In this document: positions 31,006-35,744 of the stretch, piece by piece
Numbering within the stretch: the stretch's first letter is position 1
Layout: the number at the start of each line of letters is the position of its first letter
Source of the DNA: Megasphaera lornae
GTDB lineage: Bacteria > Bacillota > Negativicutes > Veillonellales > Megasphaeraceae
Assembly: GCF_000214495.1 (NCBI RefSeq)
Contig: NZ_AFIJ01000006.1
Span: 1 to 35,744, forward strand
Length of the DNA stretch: 35,744 nt
Direction: 5' to 3'
Notes under the pieces: generated by a model
Databases searched by the model: none
What the model was told of the DNA's origin: nothing
What the model saw: only the letters and a program-made list of their open reading frames with translations
Translations under genes and position numbers: made by a program

Positions 31006-34000
31006 TTATCCTAAAAGATTGCCGTTACGATTAACCCGCACACGTTCAATTTTATCTCTGTCTCTACTGCCGTTACCGGCGACGCGATCGACCCGAATGC
31101 GATTATCACGGATACGCCGTAATTCCGGATCAAATTCACTCATCGCCCGATCCATGTTGCTGTCCACAGGAGCTCCCTGTTTTAAAGCTTCATAAATCAG
31201 ACCGGCCATTTCCAACCGACTCATTTCCGGTTTCCGTACCGTTTCCCGCATCGTATCCAAGTAATTTTTCGCCGCTAAAGAGGCAATATACTTATATGCC
31301 CATTCATTGTGCACATCCCGCGGGAAAATTTCCCGTGCCGGTTGTAACAACCTTGCAGGAACCTGCACCACTTGCAGCACGGCATTCATCTTTTGTGATA
31401 ACATTTCCACCCGATTCTTTAATGCTTGATTTTCATTTCGCAACGTAACGATTTCTTTCGCCATAGCGACACGCGAAGTGGTTATATTATTTCCTCTCCC
31501 CACTTTCAGACTTACACCGACATTGACCATCGGATCCGCATTGCCGAAGGAGCCGCCTACGCTGATCATCGATGATTCACTCGGTCGATAGAAAGCCCCC
31601 AACGCTACCGCTCCGGCATTGCGATAACGGCCTATAGCCGCCGCAATATCCCATTTTTCATCCGGATCAAAATCCAAAGGATGCAAGGCCGCCATGGCCG
31701 CCGCACCGGCACCGGTCCGAGTAATCCGATTATCCATCGTAGCGACCCGCGCTTCCGTCCGGAACAACTGGGCCCCGGTTACGGCATCACGACTGTTAGG
31801 AGCGACCATCCCCGGCGCAAGATCATGAATCGGCTTGTTCCCGGCGTCTATGCCGTTCTTGGTCACGGCAGGACCGTTCTTGACAGTAAGACCGTTCGTA
31901 TCAATCTGTACATCTCCCACCGTCACCGTATCGGCTGTCATCGTCTTGGCGCTTACCTTATCCAAACCGGTCAGTTCTTTCGATAGCCGAATCGTCATCG
32001 TTCCGTCTTTCGTTACCACGCCGATATTGGGAGCTTCGGACAATTTCTTACTATCCGTTTGTCCGCCTGTAATCTTCAATTGCTTATTCAATTGCAGGTT
32101 AATCGGATCACCGCTGTCCCCGGCAAAACTTAACCCGTCCTTCATGGTGGCGACTGCCGCCGTGTTCTCGCCGTCTTTAAGCAGCAATCGAGTCGTCTTC
32201 CCCGTACCGCCCAGTTCGGCAGTGCCTTGACCCGTAGCAATAGTAAGCGTTTTGCCCTTATCGGTCAAATCAATCGTGCCGCCGTGTATTACACTGGAAC
32301 TGCCGTCCTTTTCTTGTACCGTCAGTTTACCTGCCTCGTTTTTATCTCCCAAGGTAATCTGATTTTTTAACGCATACGTAATCTTTTTATTTTGCGTATC
32401 CAGCGTTGCCGCCAAGCCGTTTCCGGCGGTAAATTGAACCGTATCTTTCGTATCGCCGCCTAACGTAACATTGGCACGATGTTCATCCGGATCCTCGCCT
32501 ACAAGAATATCAAATCCCGAGGCCACTTTCTTCACTTTCCGGGCCACTTCTTTTACTTGTCCCTGGCTGGCAGCCTGATCATCTCGTAAAGAATCCCATT
32601 TTACCGCCTGAGCAGGTTGTACGGAGTCCCAATTTTCCGGCAACGTCGTGTTCGTAAGCCCTGTAATCGTTGATACATGAGTAATCGTTTTATTCGTACC
32701 GTCGATTTTCATCGCTTCTGCAGTATTGCCGAAAGTCACGCTTTCCATATCTTTCAGATTTTTAGCCAATTGAACCTTCATGCTTCCCGTATCACTATCG
32801 GCAACAACGCCTATATTCTTTTCGGTCAACTTGTCCGCGTTCTTTTCGCCGCCGGTAATATGGAGCGTGTCATTCAGCTTACGCTTAACGATTACATCTT
32901 TCGTGTCCCCTTGGAATTTCAGACCGTCCTCCATAGTCGCCAAAGCAGCCGTTGTGCCGCCGGCTTGTACCGTAATCCGAGTACCGTCCTTGTTATCCAT
33001 ACCGACCTTACCGTTGGCGGTAGTAATCGTAACGGCCTGTTTCACATTCGCACCTTTAATCTCAATAGTGCCTGCGCTCCCGTCAATAACCACCTTATTA
33101 CCGGCTTTTCCTGTAACTGTAATCTTTCCGTCCTTACCGTCATCCTTTCCGTCACTGTCTTTCTTCCCTAACGTAACCGTATCTTTCAAAGCGACAGTAA
33201 AGGGATCGCCTTGTTTACCGGAACCGGTCACCGCTACATTTTCACTCCCCTGCATTGTCGTACGATTCTTGTCAATTTCCTCTTTCAACTGCTTAACATT
33301 AACGGCATCTGTATCCTGTACACCCGCCGCTACGCCGGTAATCGTTTTACCGCCGTTATTAAGCCCGTCTTTAGTTAACGAAACAGTTCCCTGTCCTGCC
33401 GCCTGAATGCGGATTCCGTCTTTATTGACGACCGTTTTATTGCCGTCTTTATCCGCCAAGGTAACGTCTGTCGCAGTAGAGGTATTCGTATTCTTCTCTT
33501 TATCTTCCGTTACCGCACCGGCCGCGCTGACCGTCGTCCGGTTTCCTTTCTCATCGTTCACGGTCACGCCGACACCGGTCATGACGGTGCGATTCCCTTT
33601 ATCATCCTTAGTTTCTACACTCGTCAAGTCTTTTATGTCTTTAGCCAACTTGACCGTCATCGTACCGGTTGTCGCATCCGTCACTACGCCGATATTCTTA
33701 TCGGATAACTTCGCCGTATCGGCGCCGCCTGCAATGGTCAGTGTTTCATTCAACGCACGCTGTACCGTGCTTTCCTTATTATCCCCTTGGAATTTCAAGC
33801 CGTCACTCATGGTGGCCAATACCGTCTGCTTCCCGGCCTTATCCGTCACCGTAAGCCGTGCCGCCCCGGCCTTTCCGTCCAAACCTGCGGCAGCGTCTTT
33901 CACGGTAATCGTAACACTGCTATTCTTATCGTTCTGAATACGGATAGCAGCATTTTTACCGTCCAACACGACTTGCTTGTCGCCGGCCGCACCGACCGCT

Positions 34001-35744
34001 TGAATGACACCGTTTTCCGCATCCATTTCAAATGCCCCGCCGGTCTTTCCGTCACCGCGAATACTCCCGGTTTGTCCGTGTAAAGAGAGGGTCGGTGTTT
34101 TTCCCGTAGCATTTTGGGTTCCCTGTAAAACAAGGTCTCCCGTTTTGCCGTCCATGGTAATGCGATTGCCGGTCTTGCCGGTAACCGTAAAGCTTCCGTC
34201 CTCACCGTCCTTCTTTCCTAACGTAATATTATTTTGCAACGCATACATAATTTCTTTATTCCGGCGTATAATGTCCAGACCATTTCCGGCTAAAAATCCG
34301 AACGCATCTTTTTGTTCCCGTCCGAGAGCAATATTAAACGTATTCTCTTGCGTTTTTTCTTTAATGTATACATCAAATCCGGCATTGTTCTTTTTTACTT
34401 TGTCATTAATTGCCGTTTCTACATCTTTAATTTGTCCCTGAGTTGCCGCCTTGGACGCATCAAACGCCGTTTCTCTTTGCGCTGCCGTCGGCCACGTCGT
34501 ATTGGAAAGTCCTGTAATGAAATTATTCTTACCGTCTTTCAGGAATGTCAGGGTCGTCAAATCTTTAATCGTACGATTTGCCCCGTCAATCGTCATGGAA
34601 TCGGTATTATCTTTGCCGCTGAACACAATGCTTTCCATATCACGTAACGTTTTAGCCAAACGAATTTTCAGTGTCCCGTTCTTATTGTTCGTTGCATCGA
34701 CAACAGATTCAACACCGATATTATTTTCTGTCAGATTCGTTATCTTCCGACCTTCTTTAACAATCTTAGCGCCGCCTACTATATTAACTTGAGTATTCAA
34801 CTTCACGCCGACAGCATTGCCGTCGTCGCCTTGGAACTTCAAGCCGTCATTCATCGTCGCCAAAGCGTTACTCTTATCGCCGTCTTTAACGATGATCCGT
34901 GTTTCGCCGTCTTTACCGTCCAACCCGACGGTACCTGCACCGGTGGTAATGGTAATAGCGTTTTTACCGTCTTTTCCTTTCATGCCGATAGAGCCGTCCG
35001 CACCGTTCAAGGTAACGCTGTTACCGTCTTTTCCGTTGACTCCGATGGTGCCGTCATGTCCTTTAAGGAAGATTTCATTACTCTGCCCCTTTTCATCCGG
35101 TGCCGTAATGATAAGTTCGCCATTTTTACCGTTAAAGGTCATTTGTTCGCCGGTAGTACCGTGAATGGTCAATTTTCCATTTACTCCGTCTTTGTCGGCA
35201 GTCTTCGCTTCGCCCAATACGACTTCATCTTGCAAGCAATACAGCACTTTCTTATTGTCTTTATCCAACGAGACCGTTAAATTCTTACCGGCGGCAAATT
35301 CAAGCGTATCTTTTTTATCTTTACCGAAGGAAATATTCGCTTTATTCGACGCTTTATTTTCTCCCACCAAAATGTCAAATCCTTGGTTGGTTTTGTATAA
35401 TTGTCCGCCGTTAACGGCTTCCGTACTATTTTGAGATATATCGCCACCTTTTACATTTTTAATAACCGTACCGGCATCGCCGCCTGCCAGCGTAATGGAA
35501 TTTTTATTGACCGTATCTCCGGTCTTATCATATTTAACGACAGAATCATCCAGGGCCTTTACCGCCTTGTCTACTTCCGACTTCTTCGCTACGTCTTTGA
35601 TCGTCACGGTAGCTTTTTTATCGGTATGCTTGCTGTCTTGTACGGTCAGGGCAACTTCTCCGTCTTGACTTACACTGTATTTCTTATCGGCTGCACTTTC
35701 GTTTGCTACCAACTGATAATCCGTTGCCTTGTCTATAGCTTCTT
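31006..35744 (-). CDS. YadA-type trimeric autotransporter adhesin with C-terminal SLH motif, partial
   Basis: The 1579-residue C-terminal part of a surface adhesin; the frame stays open to the window end, so signal peptide and head are missing. Head/neck motifs GGDISQNSTEAVNGGQLY and VAAGVQDTDAVNVKQL occur, as in YadA stalks. Four divergent repeats marked by (L/V)ATM.DGL.F.GD follow (see 32121-34866). The YadA anchor (about 31497-31712, GAGAAAMAALHPLDFDP ... VNVGVSLKVG) should form the 12-strand trimeric pore. It is followed by a coiled coil (AKEIVTLRNENQALKNRVEM), an SLH-like motif FPRDVHNEWAYKYIASLAAK (31258-31329) and a basic tail (RIRDNRIRVDRVAGNGSRDR). These would lie in the periplasm, where Negativicutes SLH domains bind peptidoglycan. 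It likely mediates adhesion or biofilm formation. Confidence 0.93.
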   Translation of the reverse strand, partial: EAIDKATDYQLVANESAADKKYSVSQDGEVALTVQDSKHTDKKATVTIKDVAKKSEVDKAVKALDDSVVKYDKTGDTVNKNSITLAGGDAGTVIKNVKGGDISQNSTEAVNGGQLYKTNQGFDILVGENKASNKANISFGKDKKDTLEFAAGKNLTVSLDKDNKKVLYCLQDEVVLGEAKTADKDGVNGKLTIHGTTGEQMTFNGKNGELIITAPDEKGQSNEIFLKGHDGTIGVNGKDGNSVTLNGADGSIGMKGKDGKNAITITTGAGTVGLDGKDGETRIIVKDGDKSNALATMNDGLKFQGDDGNAVGVKLNTQVNIVGGAKIVKEGRKITNLTENNIGVESVVDATNNKNGTLKIRLAKTLRDMESIVFSGKDNTDSMTIDGANRTIKDLTTLTFLKDGKNNFITGLSNTTWPTAAQRETAFDASKAATQGQIKDVETAINDKVKKNNAGFDVYIKEKTQENTFNIALGREQKDAFGFLAGNGLDIIRRNKEIMYALQNNITLGKKDGEDGSFTVTGKTGNRITMDGKTGDLVLQGTQNATGKTPTLSLHGQTGSIRGDGKTGGAFEMDAENGVIQAVGAAGDKQVVLDGKNAAIRIQNDKNSSVTITVKDAAAGLDGKAGAARLTVTDKAGKQTVLATMSDGLKFQGDNKESTVQRALNETLTIAGGADTAKLSDKNIGVVTDATTGTMTVKLAKDIKDLTSVETKDDKGNRTVMTGVGVTVNDEKGNRTTVSAAGAVTEDKEKNTNTSTATDVTLADKDGNKTVVNKDGIRIQAAGQGTVSLTKDGLNNGGKTITGVAAGVQDTDAVNVKQLKEEIDKNRTTMQGSENVAVTGSGKQGDPFTVALKDTVTLGKKDSDGKDDGKDGKITVTGKAGNKVVIDGSAGTIEIKGANVKQAVTITTANGKVGMDNKDGTRITVQAGGTTAALATMEDGLKFQGDTKDVIVKRKLNDTLHITGGEKNADKLTEKNIGVVADSDTGSMKVQLAKNLKDMESVTFGNTAEAMKIDGTNKTITHVSTITGLTNTTLPENWDSVQPAQAVKWDSLRDDQAASQGQVKEVARKVKKVASGFDILVGEDPDEHRANVTLGGDTKDTVQFTAGNGLAATLDTQNKKITYALKNQITLGDKNEAGKLTVQEKDGSSSVIHGGTIDLTDKGKTLTIATGQGTAELGGTGKTTRLLLKDGENTAAVATMKDGLSFAGDSGDPINLQLNKQLKITGGQTDSKKLSEAPNIGVVTKDGTMTIRLSKELTGLDKVSAKTMTADTVTVGDVQIDTNGLTVKNGPAVTKNGIDAGNKPIHDLAPGMVAPNSRDAVTGAQLFRTEARVATMDNRITRTGAGAAAMAALHPLDFDPDEKWDIAAAIGRYRNAGAVALGAFYRPSESSMISVGGSFGNADPMVNVGVSLKVGRGNNITTSRVAMAKEIVTLRNENQALKNRVEMLSQKMNAVLQVVQVPARLLQPAREIFPRDVHNEWAYKYIASLAAKNYLDTMRETVRKPEMSRLEMAGLIYEALKQGAPVDSNMDRAMSEFDPELRRIRDNRIRVDRVAGNGSRDRDKIERVRVNRNGNLLG
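32121..34866 (-). repeat. Four divergent stalk repeats in the autotransporter
   Basis: The motif LATM.DGLKFQGD occurs four times, at about 34822-34866, 33786-33819, 32911-32943 and 32121-32154, the last as VATMKDGLSFAGD. The spacing is about 1044, 876 and 790 bases, shrinking toward the C-terminus. Each is followed by a .NIGV segment and preceded by GKxGxxxxxxGxxG-type strands (for example DGTIGVNGKDGNSVTLNGAD). The units are related but not identical, so they are old duplications rather than recent tandem copies. Confidence 0.75.

Noticed and set aside
31681-35434. Many long open frames on the plus strand opposite the autotransporter gene
   Set aside because: They are shadows of the repetitive, low-stop-codon adhesin gene, lack ribosome sites and encode low-complexity products.

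Overview
The window looks like chromosomal DNA from a diderm Firmicute (class Negativicutes). A Megasphaera/Veillonella-type organism is my best guess; it is an inference, not a match. Envelope genes are those of a two-membrane cell: a Skp/OmpH-like periplasmic chaperone and a very long YadA-type trimeric autotransporter with an S-layer-homology (SLH) motif. Gene content and order are otherwise Firmicute: rpsF-ssb-rpsR, soj/parA-spo0J/parB-DUF4446, a DUF2953-ytfJ pair, and a clade II single-chain purL. The mix parAB, rpsF-ssb-rpsR and purA is typical of the neighbourhood of oriC in Firmicutes. A near-perfect parS site at 30933-30948 supports an origin-proximal location. No oriC itself is visible.

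Layout. 1-1420 (+): tail of an EamA transporter and a radical SAM protein. 1467-4957 (-): an aminotransferase and a divergent CobT homologue in one operon, then an Fe-ADH-family protein with its own promoter and terminator. 5356-7242 (+): cstA. 7376-8364 (-): rpsF-ssb-rpsR with a probable S6:S18 autoregulatory leader. 8481-12224 (-): purL. 12436-13640 (+): xpt translationally coupled to an unknown gene. 13701-17670 (-): acyl-CoA transferase, rpoN (sigma-54) and a D-2-hydroxyacid dehydrogenase, with a candidate small RNA on the + strand between the last two. 17790-19145: divergent DEDDh exonuclease and YgjP-like metallopeptidase. 19198-22395 (-): parA-parB-DUF4446-M23 peptidase operon. 22573-23229 (+): a small MetH-activation-domain protein. 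23398-24682 (-): purA, frameshifted. 24907-30926 (+): Old Yellow Enzyme, DUF2953, ytfJ, ompH (also frameshifted), csoR and copA. 31006 to the window end (-): the autotransporter, whose N-terminus lies outside.

Functional threads. Purine metabolism is represented by purL, xpt and purA. Corrinoid biochemistry is represented by the CobT-like protein and the MetH-activation-like protein. Copper handling is represented by csoR-copA with paired operators. Chromosome segregation is represented by parAB and parS. Fermentation is represented by the CoA-transferase, the 2-hydroxyacid dehydrogenase and CstA. Surface adhesion is represented by the autotransporter.

The points most worth following up are these: the autotransporter carries a coiled coil, an SLH-like motif and a basic tail after its membrane anchor; the CsoR-family repressor has no cysteines; CobT and the Fe-ADH homologue have lost key active-site residues; a promoter, three hairpins and a terminator suggest a short RNA at 16562-16647; and purA and ompH each carry a single-base frameshift in an A6 run, which points to sequencing error in this assembly.
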